A stretch of DNA of 64,000 nt from Sabethes cyaneus (taxonomy: Eukaryota; Arthropoda; Insecta; Diptera; Culicidae): positions 142,161,142-142,225,141 of the forward strand of contig NC_071354.1 of assembly GCF_943734655.1 (NCBI RefSeq), in the 5' to 3' direction. Position numbers and translations under genes: made by a program. The notes below the pieces were generated by a model, which had not been told where the DNA came from, ran no database searches, and saw nothing but the letters and a program-made list of their open reading frames with translations. Of this stretch, positions 1-11,592 are shown piece by piece; position 1 is the stretch's first letter; the number at the start of each line of letters is the position of its first letter.

Positions 1-1110
1 CGATACAGTCGATCGAGACAAGCTATGGCAGATAATGCACGAACTCGGTTTTCGGGACAAACTGACGTGACTGATCATAGCTACATTGGATCGAGTGATG
101 TGTTTCGTACGCATCTCTGGGACACTCTCGAGTCCCTTCGAGACGCGGCGAGGGTTGAGACAAGGTGACGGTTTATTCTGCATGCTGTTCAAAATCGCTC
201 TTGAGGTGGTAATCCGACGAGCGGGCATCGAAACGAGAGGCACGATTTTTACCAAGGGTAGTCAACTTCTAGACTTTGCAGACGACTTCGATGTCATAGT
301 CAGGAACTTTCCGATGGCGGAGGCCATTTACGCCAGACTGAAAGCGGAGTCTAGGAGAATTGGGCTAAAAATAAATGCGTCGAGGACCAAATACATGAAA
401 GGAAGAGGCTCAAAGGAAACAAACGCGCGCCTCCCACGGACGGTAACCGTTGACGGCGACGAACTAGAAGTGGTAGAGGAGTTCGTGTATTTGGGATCGC
501 AGGTGACCGCGGACAACAACACTAGTAAGAAGATCCAGGGCGCATCCAAGCGGGAAATCGGGCCTACTTTGCCCTTCATAAAACGCTACGATCTGGAAGT
601 GTACGCCGCCGCACGATGCTAACAATGGACAAAACTCTTATTAGACCGGTAGTTCTTTATGGGCTTGAAGCCGTGACGCTGCTCACGGAGGACATACGCG
701 CCCTTGCCATGTTTGAGCGGAAAGTGCTGGGGACGTTATTTGGCGGAGTACAAACTGAAATCGGAGAGTGGTGGAGGCGTTTGAATCACGAGCTACAGGC
801 ACTGCTTGGGGAGACTTCCATCGTACATCTAGCGAAAGTTGGCAGGCTACGGTGGGTCGGACACGTCGTAAGAATGCCGGACGACAGTGCGACGAAAATA
901 GTCCTCTTCAACAACCCCTCCGACACCAGGGACAGGGGGGCCCAACGTGCACGATGGCTCGACCAAGTCGAAAGCGTTTTGCGACTTCTGAGACGACTAG
1001 GACATTGGCGACGAGTGGCCCAAGACCGAGTTGAATGGATACGAGTGCTTGAAACAACACGAGCCACCCCGACTCTATACTGCTAAAGAAGAAGTAGAGT
1101 TTCACAAATG
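1..1110 (+). pseudogene. RTE-like non-LTR reverse transcriptase, C-terminal part (family A)
   Basis: Remnant of a reverse transcriptase that copies its own RNA at a nicked genomic target. The window opens inside the palm domain. Readable motifs are RGLRQGDG before the active site and FADD at 275-286, which holds the two catalytic aspartates. After these come the thumb motif VYLGSQVTAD, the segment TLIRPVVLYG, and the C-terminal tail with GGVQ, GHVVRMPD and RARWLDQVE. That tail is typical of RTE/JAM1-like elements. Frame 2 is open to about 537, and the homologous protein then resumes in frame 1 at about 541 and runs to the stop at 1084-1086. One small indel near 535-541 therefore separates two otherwise readable halves. 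The 3' end lies near 1110-1140 in A-rich sequence. Related copies are at 14.1-15.97 kb (minus) and 49.77-50.7 kb (plus). Confidence 0.88.
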
Positions 1111-1495
1111 GAAATTCGCGAACCCCCACTACAATACAAATAAAGGATGTACATGTACAGGCATACGGGCGTTAAATATAGGGCACGGGAAGGTATTTTC
1201 GGCCCATTAAGCGATGTCATCGATTTTTCGGCCTATGGCCTAGTTCTAGTGCAAGAACAGGTGGTTTTGACGTTCTATGAATAAAAAATAGCAGATTACT
1301 TACAGTTTTGAGAAAATAGTTATAAGTAACATATTAAAATTGTATGTCGGCAAAGTACTTTTATTGGCGAAATTAAATACAACACATTTGGGTGTTAAGA
1401 AATATTTGAATGAATTCCATTGTTTATTAAGAAAAAATCGATGAAATTAGGCCTCGCTGCTTTAGAATGGATCGTTACACAATCTGCCAAACGAC
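1111..1495. other. No recognisable feature
   Basis: AT-rich spacer between two non-LTR remnants. I see no open frame, tandem repeat or inverted repeat that I can support. Confidence 0.5.
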
Positions 1496-1499
1496 TACG

Positions 1500-1905
1500 C
1501 TCAGATTGCACGCTGATTGTTCACGGAGGCTTCGATCAAATGGGCACTTATCTCATTTGAATCAATGAAATTTCCAGGTCTAGATGGTATTCCACCCATT
1601 TTTTACAGAAACTGGACGTCGTTATAATGTCCGAGCTCATCAACCGAACCAATTTCGCTTTGAGACATATTTCTGAGAATTGGCAGAAAGTAGAGGTGGT
1701 GTTTATGCCTAAAGGAGATAAAAGGTGAAAAGTACGCATAGTGCTTTTAGATTAATAAGTCTGACATCAACGATTTTTATGTTGATGGAGATAATTATAT
1801 CCGGCAAGAGTTTTTAAAGAGTTCTCCGTTGCATGGAAATCAACATACATACCAACATAGCAAATCTACGGAAACCACGCTGCTCTGTGTAGTGACGTCA
1901 ATTTT
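1500..1905 (+). pseudogene. R1/LOA-like reverse transcriptase fragment (finger domain)
   Basis: Degenerate coding remnant of a different non-LTR clade. Reading through frameshifts and stops, one finds PGLDGIPPIFYR, which corresponds to the family motif around 'sPGxDGIxP'. It is followed by a stretch matching the 'W..a.VvFiPK' region at about 1680-1720 (RKWRWCLCLKEIKG in a shifted frame). At 1840-1890 there is SSPLHGNQHTYQHSKSTETT, which matches the 'HxxQxAYqxGkSTETAL' block of R1/LOA-type enzymes. No catalytic palm survives. Family assignment is from these motifs only. Confidence 0.6.
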
Positions 1906-2086
1906 TTTTTATAGTGCTTCACGCATACTCGAAACTAATGTAGGTGTCTCCACTGCGGCGCCGTCATAGCGAATAGGTCGTCAATTGAGAAATCACTCAA
2001 ATATCCGGAAACGGCACTTTGTTCTTTCGACCAAACCTCGTGATTTTAGTCATGACCTTGAAATGCGGTCAGGCATATATTAATAT

Positions 2087-2290
2087 TTTTTGAAACGATG
2101 GTTCTACAATTGATGACGGGACGGTAAGGAAAAGTAATGAAGGATTTTTTTGGGATTGGATGAAAAAGAGGGGAAATGAAGGGAAGGGGGGGGTAATAGG
2201 CAACACGGCGGCAGACGAACAGCGTTCACGCGCAGTACCTTGTAAGTTGCAAGGGCCTGCATAGTGTCGTCGTCCCGCCAGTAAACACAA
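2087..2290 (-). mobile_element. SINE-like retroposon tail
   Basis: On the minus strand this carries the same 3' module as 5925-6034: a C/T-rich run, a block around 'ccttcattactttcc' and 'cttaccgtcccttcatcaat', then 'tgtagaaccatcgtttc' ending in A residues. The partner copy is preceded by a tRNA-like B box. The shared tail in opposite orientation identifies a dispersed short retroposon. The 5' part of this copy does not obviously match the partner. Confidence 0.55.
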
Positions 2291-2696
2291 AGTTAGATTA
2301 AACTTCTCGGTCGGTGGTTTCTACTGTAGGTGTAGGAAGAGGCGCAATTTGTGTCTAAAAATAGCCCAACCCATGTCGCTACATTAATAATGGGGGTTGT
2401 GCAGACTCCTTTTGCCCAGCGCCTCTGTGGTTCATAAGTAGGGGAATATCGTCGTGGTTGGGCCATCTTTTGGTCCACAAATCTCATTTCAAAAGAAACT
2501 TTGGCAATTTAACAAAGGTCCAAATACAAAGGTCTAAATACGAACTATTAATAAGAACACGTTTTGGAATTCGCCCATAACTTTCGTTTCAAAAGGAATT
2601 TTGGGAATCTAAATACATCGTTGCAAAGGTCTAAGAATGAGGTAAGTTTTGAGCTGATTGCCTGAAAAATAAAAAAGTTATAGGTATTTACGTGAA

Positions 2697-3843
2697 TACA
2701 AAAAACTACAAGGTATGCAGCCCTAGGGGTTGTACGAAAGGGTGACGTAGGACTATATCAGAGCATTAGATCAAGGACTAATGTAAACTGCATTTCAGGC
2801 ATATGTATGTTTATAAGAATCTGTGAGTGCCATTGTTTAATTGAATTTTTAAAAGAGTAGAGTAAAATATTCAAATTCAATTCTTTATTGAATGCAATGG
2901 TCACTTTGAAAATACGTGGACGGGGGTTCATAAGTACAAGGCCTGCAACCCATGAGATATATAGATTTTTTTTTAAATCACTTGTGTGCATCATAAAGGT
3001 TGAAATGGTAATGGAAATGGACATGGTAATGAATGACCAGCCCACATTTTATTGTGTTGAATATGATTATGCGTAGTTTGACATGTTTCAATAATCTTAC
3101 GTTAACTGGCTTGTTGCCTTTAAAAGGGCCATTGGTTGCAAATAATATTAAAGCTAAAGCACGCTTATCGCAAATATGACGTACCATTCGAATGTCCTTT
3201 TCTTTTGACATGAATGGCAGCTGGCACGTAGGTTAGCGGCGTCGATTCATAAATTCATGCCTCCAAAAACCCGCGCATGCCAAATTTGGTTCTATTTGAC
3301 TAGTTTTCGACTTATAAGGAAATTTGTGTCTCATTTGTGTGGGAGCCCCCCCCTCTTAGAAGAAGGGATCTCAGTATACCATAGAAAAAAATCTTACCTC
3401 CCCATGCCAAATTTTATTCCATTTGCTTGATTAGTTCTAGAGTTATGAAGAAATTTGTATTTAATTTGTATGAGAGCCCCCCCTCTTAGAAAAGGAAAGT
3501 CTTAGTACACCATAGAAAAAAATCCTGCCTTCTGAACCTTCACAAGCTAAATTTGGTTCCGTTTGCTTGATTAGTTCTCGAGTTTTGAGGAAATTTGTCT
3601 TTCATTTGTATGGGAGCCCCCCTCTTACACCCTACTTAAAATTGGTCTCTAATCCCCCCTTCCCCTCCATAAAATTGTTGGTCATTTTATCTATCCAATG
3701 GCATATAAATTGTTCAGTTTCGTTCAGTAGTTTAGTAGTTATTAGCATTTGAAATCTTTCATTCAAACGTTACACTTCTATTTTCGTTTTCACAAAGTGC
3801 TACCCAGTCCCAGTATAGTAAACAAAGACGTAGTCCTACGTCA
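2697..3843 (+). mobile_element. Repeat family 1 ('GACGTAGGACTACGTC' element), copy 1
   Basis: Shares its full length with an inverted copy at 32675-33787. Common blocks are 'aaaaaactacaaggtat', 'ttgtacgaaagggtgacgta', a 3' portion ending 'gtgctacccagtcccagta', and the palindrome-like terminus 'gacgtagtcctacgtca'. The middle holds several degenerate copies of a unit of about 130-140 bp. It has no coding capacity that I can recognise. It sits inside the TIR element that starts at 2439, so it is the younger of the two. Confidence 0.72.
3245..3625 (+). repeat. Degenerate tandem ~130-140-bp units
   Basis: Successive units each contain 'ccaaatttggttccatttgc' or a variant, then 'ttgattagttctcgagtt', 'gaggaaatttgt' and 'atgggagcccccc'. 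Starts are visible near 3275, 3405 and 3545. The same unit occurs antisense at 32880-33260 and sense at 46800-47430. Confidence 0.75.
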
Positions 3844-4120
3844 AAATGTTGTCATAGTTGGGCCATGTTGTACAGCTTGGGCCACCGCAGAAAATCTAAG
3901 ACATACGTATTGAAATTCTATATTGAGGCATGAAAACAATGAATTCCGTGAACAACAGCTCATATATGTACAAATACCCTATTTTTAATTGCATTTTTGC
4001 GAAATCTTGGCGGTCTTGTAAAATCAGTATTGCTACAATCGCCTTTTCCGAATTGTACAACTACAATGAAAAAACAACAAAAATCTAAGTTTTTATCGTA
4101 TTAATTTTGCTTCATTTCAT

Positions 4121-5291
4121 GAAATTTTTTTCGTTGGAAAATTAGTTGAAGTCTTAAAATTTCGTTTCTTTTATTCAAACTAATATGCAAGTGATAATTT
4201 GTGCATTTTTCGCGTACAAAATTATGTGTTGTTCTAAGTTGTATGATGATGATGATGATGATGATGATAAGTTGTATTTGGTTCTAAGTTTAATGAATGA
4301 AGAGAAGATCTTTGTAATGTTCGTGCCGATGCGGTGAAAGCTTGCTGTTCAGTTAGTTTTGGGGTTGACCTTGAAGGAAAATCAAACCCTGCTATATACC
4401 TCGTGTTCCTTCCAACCTGACAGCAGAATGGCAGCAAATTTACATATCTCACTGTGCTGATGGAACGGGCAAGAGGATATTTTGCAAAAACATGCCGGTG
4501 AGGTCGTTTCGTATTTTAATTATTTATCATAACTATGATTTTCTCTATGCTGAATGGAGAATAGTGAATTTTACAATTTTTTAATCTGACCAATTTTCGA
4601 TGGTGTAAAATTGATTTATTTTATTTTTTTCTTTCGCTAATTTGGTTTTGAACCAGTTTTGAATAATTGTTAAATTATAACGTAGGCATATTAATAATCA
4701 GCTATATGCATAATTTATTGATTAAGCTTGACTATGAATGCTTTCTTTTCATTTCTTCGTTTACGCTGGTCTGTTGAACAATTATTTTGTTATTTTTATT
4801 TCTTGTTCTCTTCTAACACTTCAGTAGCTGGTGCGTCTTATCTATATTCAGAGAGCGAAATAAGGCGCTATAGCCTTGGCCTATTGCAGCCTGGCTTATG
4901 GTCGAAGTGTTCATCCCCGAGGGTCCGGAGTATTATTTAATCTTTACTAGCTGAATACTCCCAACGAACATTAACACTAATCAATAACAATTTATCAGAA
5001 AAGTTTGGTACGAGACGTCCCCGTTTCTTCCTCCCATGTTGATTCATAAATGTATTTATGTATGAATAAATTATTCACACAAGATTTATTTCACAGAATC
5101 GTCTTTGCGGCAATACTTCACAGTTGACCTGGCCGATTTGACTTTTGTGATATATCTAGAATATTTTACAAATGTCAATACTGACAAGAAAATAGTTTGA
5201 AATATTTCTAAAATAAGAAATAATTTTAACTATTTCCAGGAATCCTTTATTGTGGCTGTGATAGTATTAATAAGAATAAGAAGAATAATAA
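4121..5291 (+). mobile_element. 1.17-kb retroposed insertion with 23-bp target duplication
   Basis: The host TIR element is interrupted here. The 23 bases before the insertion (4098-4120, beginning 'gtattaatttt') are repeated after it (5292-5314) with two mismatches. The right end is A-rich ('aagaataagaagaataata'), as expected for the 3' end of a target-primed retroposon in plus orientation. I recognise no RT or tRNA-like segment inside it. A (GAT)n run lies at 4243-4268. Confidence 0.65.
4243..4268 (+). repeat. (ATG)n microsatellite
   Basis: About 26 bases of perfect ATG repeat. Confidence 0.95.
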
Positions 5292-5781
5292 GTATTAATT
5301 TGGCTTTATTTCATCACATTTTACGTGACTGATATTCTCTAGCGATTATTGCGCTACTGCGCTTAAAATTATGGTGGCCCAACTATGACTACTCAAGTGA
5401 CCCGACCTGTACAAATAGCGCTTTTCAAGTATTTCACCTTTGCCTTCCCAAGCACCTTACTGGAGGGGATTTTTCTATAGTCTACGTGTGCAGCACAACA
5501 CACTTCATACATTTTCAAAATTTATCGCGATAATTGCATTTCATGAATCATTTCTTATAGAAAAGTTCATTGCGCGTAGAAAACTTTTTTTGGAAGATTT
5601 AGACACTGAATTCAGTACGGGTGTTTTGAATGCACGATTGAAACTCACAATATTGTGAAAAGTTAGCTATCACAGTAAGAAGTTTTACAATGATTGTATC
5701 ATAGATATCATGAGTTACTAAAACTGTAAAATCGTGATGGCCCGACCATAACAGTGGCCCGACGATAACGACAATACCCTA

Positions 5782-6034
5782 CCAGCGAGCCACATGTCCT
5801 GGCGGGTGTTGTGGGTTCGAATCCGGTTATAATCTCAGATTATAGCGTGGACCCATGCACCTTCCAGCATTGGACAAAAGATAGGAGTCACAACGACAAC
5901 TTTTAAAGCGTAGCTATCTATTACCCCCTCCCCCTCTTCCTTTCCTTTCTTTCCCCACCATTCCCAAAAAAATCCTTCATTACTTTCCCTTACCGTCCCT
6001 TCATCAATTGTAGAACCATCGTTTCAAAAAAAAT
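5782..6034 (+). mobile_element. SINE-like retroposon with B box
   Basis: Begins directly at the end of the TIR element. A B-box-like motif, 'gggttcgaatcc', lies at about 5812-5823. A C/T-rich run follows, then the tail 'tgtagaaccatcgtttc' plus poly(A). The tail matches the minus-strand copy at 2087-2195. The A box is poorly conserved, so a tRNA-derived origin is inferred rather than demonstrated. Confidence 0.55.
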
Positions 6035-6280
6035 AGTTTAACAAATGTAAAAACTTTGTTCTTTGCTTGATATTGAAGGAGCTCTCGGGTTGTTTGGTAG
6101 GAGCTCTAAACACCACCATGTTATGGTACATGCAAGACGGGTTTAATATAAGCCCCACAAAAACAGTCGTTATCATTCGCCAGGTGACGAAAACATATAG
6201 TTAATTCCCCTATACTGATTGGTTTCAGGCTGAGCTTCAGTAAGAAAGTCAAATTCTTTGGAATAATTTTGGAAAAAAAA

Positions 6281-7346
6281 TCAGAGGGGTTGTGTACAAG
6301 ACACGACCGCATATATAGGTGACGCAGGACTACGTAAGTCTCTTTGTAGTGATAGTGGTATGTATTCATGCTTGTAATCATTCGATTCATCATGTATACA
6401 TGCTATATGCAACATATATACATGCTACATGCGTTGTATGTAACATTTATCAAAGCAGTAACATTGCATACGTTCAATTCTCAAAAGATATTGCATTTCA
6501 AAACAATTTAACAAAATCAAGAACACAAACTATTGCTTTCCTGCTACCTTGCTGAAATTCAAGATTGCTTTTATTATCCATGGTTTCCCACGTTGAAGGG
6601 ATTTTACCAATTCAATCCTATTTTATCAACAGCACATCTTTTCACTACACTTCTAATGAAACGGCAAGCATGCGTATTCATACAGAGTCGTATTATAACC
6701 GAACAGTGCGAACAGTACAGCTGTAGCACATTTTTCCAACACAGATATCAAGTTCGCCGAGGTTTAATCGTCTCGCAGTAAAGAATTTGCGATCTGTTGG
6801 GACAACGAACTTGTGTCATTTTTTCTGGCACACTTCCCTAACACAGACATCAAATTAGACTAGGTTTAACCGCATTCGTAAGAAATCTGTTGGCACGAGG
6901 GGGCTTTGTTACTCTCTCTGGCGTACTTCCCAAGCAAGGACATCAAAATGGTCTAGGTTGAACCGCGGTGTTAAGAAATCTTGTTGAAATGAGGGAGCTC
7001 TGCCACTTGTTTTGGCTTACTTCCCAAGCACAGATATCAAATTGGTATAGGTTTAGATCATCGTAATGAATCTTCCAACCAATCACGAAGCGAGAATTCT
7101 GGTAAAACATAGGTTCATTATTTTCAATTTTTCAATAGTTCAACATCAAGAATCCATACTTTTCTTCATTTGGGTCAATTCTTAGAAGATTTTCCGATCG
7201 ATTGGTGTAAGAATATTGAATATCGATCGGAAAACCGCTGAGCTATTAGCGCTCAAAACCCTTAATTTTTCGTCACGCTCGCATTTTTCGATTTTTTGGA
7301 ATGACACCCTATCTCAAAACTTGCCGTAAGACGTAGTCATACGTCA
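6281..7346 (+). mobile_element. Repeat family 2 ('GTAGGACTACG' element), copy 1
   Basis: Starts 'tcagaggggttgtgtacaag', then 'gtgacgcaggactacg', and ends 'agacgtagtcatacgtca'. A shorter copy at 59780-60168 has the same left end ('cagaggggttgttcacaag') and right end. A third copy at 34706-36302 shares interior blocks such as 'gtcattttttctggca'. The termini resemble those of family 1 but the interiors differ. No coding region is recognised. Confidence 0.68.
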
Positions 7347-7796
7347 AAAAACTTAACTGGGCTGCCCGTCTAGATTATGTTGTTAAGAAAATGTCCCACA
7401 GGAATCAAATACAGGGTTGTAGACTAAACAGTTAAACAGTTTATCTACCCAAATATTACAGTAGCTAAAAAACTACTCAATTTAACTCGTAATGTCGGGA
7501 ATCACGAGATTCCTAACTGGAAACTTTCCCGCTCTTTATCATTTAAAAAATATCGGATGATACCGAAACCTGCCACTTTTGCATCTCTAAAATTGAAAGT
7601 TCAGCGCATTTACTCTGAAATTACGGGGCTTTAGCTTTATCTAGGCATAACTTCTTAGGAAGTTTCCTTCCTGGAGCTCAAATCCTAAAAGGTCCTAGAT
7701 TTTATTAACCATGTAGTGCCGAAGTGGGGCACAAAATTAAGACTATCTAGCTTAACTCCATCAATGGGTATGAGCAGTCCGTAAACTGTGTATAGC
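7347..7796. other. No recognisable feature
   Basis: AT-rich spacer; nothing supported. Confidence 0.45.
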
Positions 7797-7955
7797 AAAA
7801 ATATTATGCTTATTGTATATCACCGGATAGAGGATATTCTAACGAACACGGTGGTATAAAATAAGCATAATATTTTATCATATTAGCGATACTGGCGGGC
7901 ATTTTATTCTAAGTGTTCGAAGTTTGAAACTGTTTTAAGTTTGAATCAGAACGGT
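7797..7955 (+). repeat. Dispersed repeat shared with the window end
   Basis: 'tatcaccggatagaggata', 'aacgaacacggtg' and 'gtgttcgaagtttga' recur in reverse orientation at 63876-63987. This copy has about 48 extra bases (7868-7915) that the other lacks, which suggests an indel or a small insertion. Confidence 0.7.
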
Positions 7956-10640
7956 ATTTATTATATATTTTCGAAAGCTATCTATCCGCTAGTTCTAGTG
8001 TTTCAACACCCATTTATAAAATACCCAATTACATCTCTGATTGGTAGGCGATTCTGCATTTCCATTTACAGTATCGATGAGCTTCTGGTTCTGTTTGTCT
8101 GCTAGTTCCCTTCGCCTGTCTCGGGCAGCCGGTCTCGTTTTCTACCCCGTGTCGGCTTAGCCAAAACCGCATCATAGAGCGTGTAATTCCGCCTCAATAT
8201 CGACAGGCTGACGAACGAATTGCACAAACCTAACTGTTGACGCGCTGCTTGTGTATGAAGCACACACCGTCTCGCCAAGCAGGAACCGCTAGACAGGAGC
8301 CACGACGGACGGGTACGACGGGCGGAAGGGGTTTTCATATTCCACTACATTTCGTCACGTCTGGGTTCTGCAGAATGACACTCATTTGAAATGAAAACAA
8401 CTCTCCAACCACCCGGCCCCTTCCGACGACGGGTGATGTTTTCGCTCCGGCGAAACCTAACAATAAATAAAAATGTAAATATGGATGCATGCCCGAAAAA
8501 AATTCAATGTCATCTGTCGCTGTGATGCGAGGCGACTCGAGGTTAGTACGACAGCGCGGCGCGGCGACGGTTGCCAAACGATGTGAGTCACAGACGGCGG
8601 GACTCACGAGGGGGTGCAGTTCTAACGCGTGACCGCCGTAAATACAACGCTAAGCTGGCCTGTACCTACCATCGACAGTACTGTTCGTCGCACTATTTCG
8701 TAATATGTAAATGCTTGTATTTGCGAATTCCTTTTCAAGCAAATTTAACGATCGCTTAATATTTTTACAAGCCAATACGAGCCAGAGTATAACACGTGCA
8801 TTGGCGAAATAATTTCTATCTAACGAAAGGAAAGAAAATCAACTGACTAACGTGAAAAGTGCTTTTTTATGTAAGAATAAATTTTTGGCGAGTTACAATT
8901 GATGGGTTTCGCGCCAACTCGACCAGAGGTTGGCATGACCCTTTTAAAATAAAAAAAAACTTATGAGATGTAAAGCTCATGTCTAATTAGGAAAATTTGT
9001 ATAATTAGTTCTTCGGAAATTAGTTCAGACTAACTCTTTGAAAGTGTATAGTTTTTTTTTTCTTTTTCTTTATATAAGAAATATAACTCAAAAATTACCA
9101 ATCTACGCCTGCAGGGTGCTATATCTCTGCATATTAGTGTTGGTAGGAGGAAATGCTTATCAACTTAGGGACTATATTGGCATGCTTCATTGTGCCTGAT
9201 TTTTAATTTCAGGTACCTATAAAAAATTTAAGTTTGTCGCGAGGTTTTCGAGCCACCGTAAATCTCGCATGTGCATAATATTTCTCGATATAAATTTTCA
9301 AACTATAGGTCATTATGCAGTACCATTACTGTTATATTTTATTTATAAAAAAAGTGTACTTTTGATCTTAATTTTCTTAATCGTTTCGTATGGTAATTTA
9401 GCATCGTTTGCTTTCGTGTCTCGCTCGTTGCATTTTTTCGACAGCGGTTGTTTTAGAAGGCCATTTTGAATTCTTTTGAGCGCACTTAGCAATGGTGCGT
9501 ATACAAACCGGAACTTTTATTGAAATCTTATAAACGTGCATTTTAATCGTGAAATCGGTTACCTAGGAACATCGCGCGTTATTTCTATCATATAGTGTGA
9601 TTATCAAATCATATTGGCACCTTTATAGCTTTTATACAGCTCCCTAATAAAGTAGCCAGAGTTTTAAAGCAAGTTCGATGATCGAAGGATGCCAAAAGGT
9701 ATCTCGCGCAGTCAATGTTTTTGATGAATTTCCAAACAGACACGTTTGTCCCAGGACAGCTTTTGTGCAGAACAACAAATGTCTATCGGTATTTAATAAC
9801 TAGGTAACCGCGCCCGATTTCGAACGAATCGAATATGTTTATAGCACATAACTTTCGGCACAGAAAATGCACACTGAGAATGATCTGCTACTCCCAAATA
9901 TCATTCTGATGGTTCTTTGTGTATAAAGTACACTGTTCACTACTTGGTTTACATTTACCGAAACGGACGGTTTATCGAGATTTACTTTAGCTATTTGACT
10001 TTAGCAATAGCCCGTGGTAGATCAACGGATCTCGGGGTTGCTTTAGGGTCTTAGTTCTTCAGTTGGCGATAGCCCGATTGGGGTCGCATTGAATGCACAA
10101 AGTCTGAAGTCGAAATGGCTTTCTTTATTATTTGAAGGGTTTGCTTTTATAGTTAAATTTTGGTGGAAAATATCGGTAATGCATATCGATATTTTCCTTA
10201 TTCTAAATGCATTCTTAAAGCTAAAAAGAGATAGACTACTGGGACAGAAAGATTCTTTGTTCGATACATTTGGTTCTGGAATTGTAATTCAAATCCTTAC
10301 ACCGAGTCACATAGGCCACCGACAGGTCGGAGAGCCAGCTCAGCAGAATGCGTGCACTTGTGAAGTGTATGCATGGCGCTGGTGCTTGCGTTCGGTGCCC
10401 GCCGTGTGTCTCAATATGGTCGGAGTTGTCTGTTTTGTTTTGACCTGTTGCATAATATTTATTGATGATGATGTGTATGGCTAGGGTAGAGTACGGATAG
10501 TACATGTGCAATCTCAGCTGACCTAGATCAACCGTGGGCAACTCACGGGCAGTCATGTCATGTACAAGGATGTAGAAGGGTTAGACAAAATGGTGGGGAC
10601 AGGCAAACTTTGACAAAATTTAACACGACAACTGTTACAT
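7956..10640. other. Unassigned, apparently non-repetitive region
   Basis: No TIR, SINE, RT or transposase homology seen. Positions 8090-8700 are noticeably richer in G+C and CpG than the surroundings and are open in several frames on both strands, which is expected by composition alone. Positions 8760-9990 are AT-rich without structure. No start, splice or coding pattern is strong enough to call a gene. Confidence 0.4.
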
Positions 10641-10643
10641 TTG

Positions 10644-11592
10644 TAAAGAGTGTCCCACAACGAATTGCACCACGGAATAAACGCTGTAGAAAATTACCTA
10701 TTTGACCGATCCTTTTCAAACTTTCACAGACAACAAAATATAACCCATTAGTAAGCTTTTGGCATATTTGTTTCATTCAACTTCAATACCATAACCGTAT
10801 GCTAGCACCTTACACTTAACTCCACTCAAAAAGTTTTGTACAACCTAGCTGCAGCTTCATCTATACGGAAATACGATCGGAAATCCACTGTTTTCCTCAG
10901 ACTTGACCTCCTTGGGATGCTTCCGTAGTGCCTGCTTCATAATAGCCTAGTATTTTTCGATGGGCCTTGGTTCTGGTGCGTTGGAGGCGTTCATGTCCTT
11001 GGATACGAAAGTGACTCCGTTGGCTTTGTACCATTCCAATACATCTTTTGAATATTGGCACGAAGGTAGATCCAGCCAGAAGATCGTAGGGCCCTCGTGT
11101 TGTTTTTACAGAGAAGGCAGATGCGTCTGTAAACACTCCTTGAGGTAGATCTACCTGTTTACAGTCCCGGTACTGGTAGTTACGAACGGCGCACTCCATT
11201 TGCCACATGATGTAGTTCTTGGCCAAATCATGTATTTCTTGGCAAACTATGAAAGTTTCTTCATCCTTACTTTCTCTGGAACATCAAACTTGTGCTGGGC
11301 GGTGAACTACCGTAGCCCCGGAAGCTGTCGGAAGTCCGCCTTGACGTAAGTCTCATCATTCATGATGAGAGAGTTAAGGATTTTCCAGGTGCTTACGCAA
11401 AATAAATTCGCGACGTTGCTTTTCGGGTGACGCCATTTTTTTTGCAATTCTCGAAAAACTGACCGCGATAAAAATAGAGTGTAAACAATACATTCTAAAC
11501 TACTTCTACTCAAATTTTCCAGAGAAAATACCCAATGGGTAATTTTCTACAGCGTTTCTTTCGTGGTGCAATTTGATGTGGGACACCCTTTA
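10644..11592 (-). mobile_element. Tc1/mariner DD37E-type element, internally deleted
   Basis: Complete by its ends: both begin TA-AAG(A/G)GTGTCCCACA and continue as imperfect inverted repeats for about 55 bp (10644-10699 and 11538-11592), including 'ACGCTGTAGAAAATTACC'. The TA at each end is the expected duplicated target. Total length is about 950 bp, shorter than the usual 1.3 kb or so, and the N-terminal part of the transposase is missing, so this is a deletion derivative. Its transposase remnant is described separately. Confidence 0.85.
10880..11513 (-). pseudogene. DD37E (ITmD37E-like) mariner transposase, catalytic part
   Basis: Minus-strand transposase that would cut and rejoin DNA at the TIRs. 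The first catalytic aspartate lies in MNDETYVKADFRQLPG (about 11330-11375). The second lies in GPTIFWLDLPSCQYSKD (about 11050-11095), and the third acidic residue is in RPIEKY (about 10960). Exactly 37 residues separate the FWLD aspartate from the RPIE glutamate, which defines the DD37E subgroup. The codon after RPIEKY is TAG where the family has tryptophan. Further stops lie near 11258 and 11148, and the DNA-binding N-terminus is absent. All three catalytic acids are still encoded, but the protein cannot be made. Confidence 0.85.

Larger units (their letters stand above)
2439..5781 (+). mobile_element. TA-flanked TIR element, copy 1, split by two nested insertions
   Basis: The left end starts TA-GGGGAATATCGTCGTGG and the right end, read in reverse, starts TA-GGGTATTGTCGTTATCG, so the ends are imperfect inverted repeats abutting TA. 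The uninterrupted relative at 35147-35979 aligns through blocks at 2541-2650, 3880-4120 and 5292-5781. These include the shared runs 'gaattcgcccataactt', 'acgtattgaaattctatat' and 'gtgcagcacaacacacttc'. Two pieces of this copy have no counterpart in the relative: about 2697-3843 and 4121-5291. Both are described separately as insertions. No transposase is visible, so it is probably non-autonomous. Confidence 0.75.
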
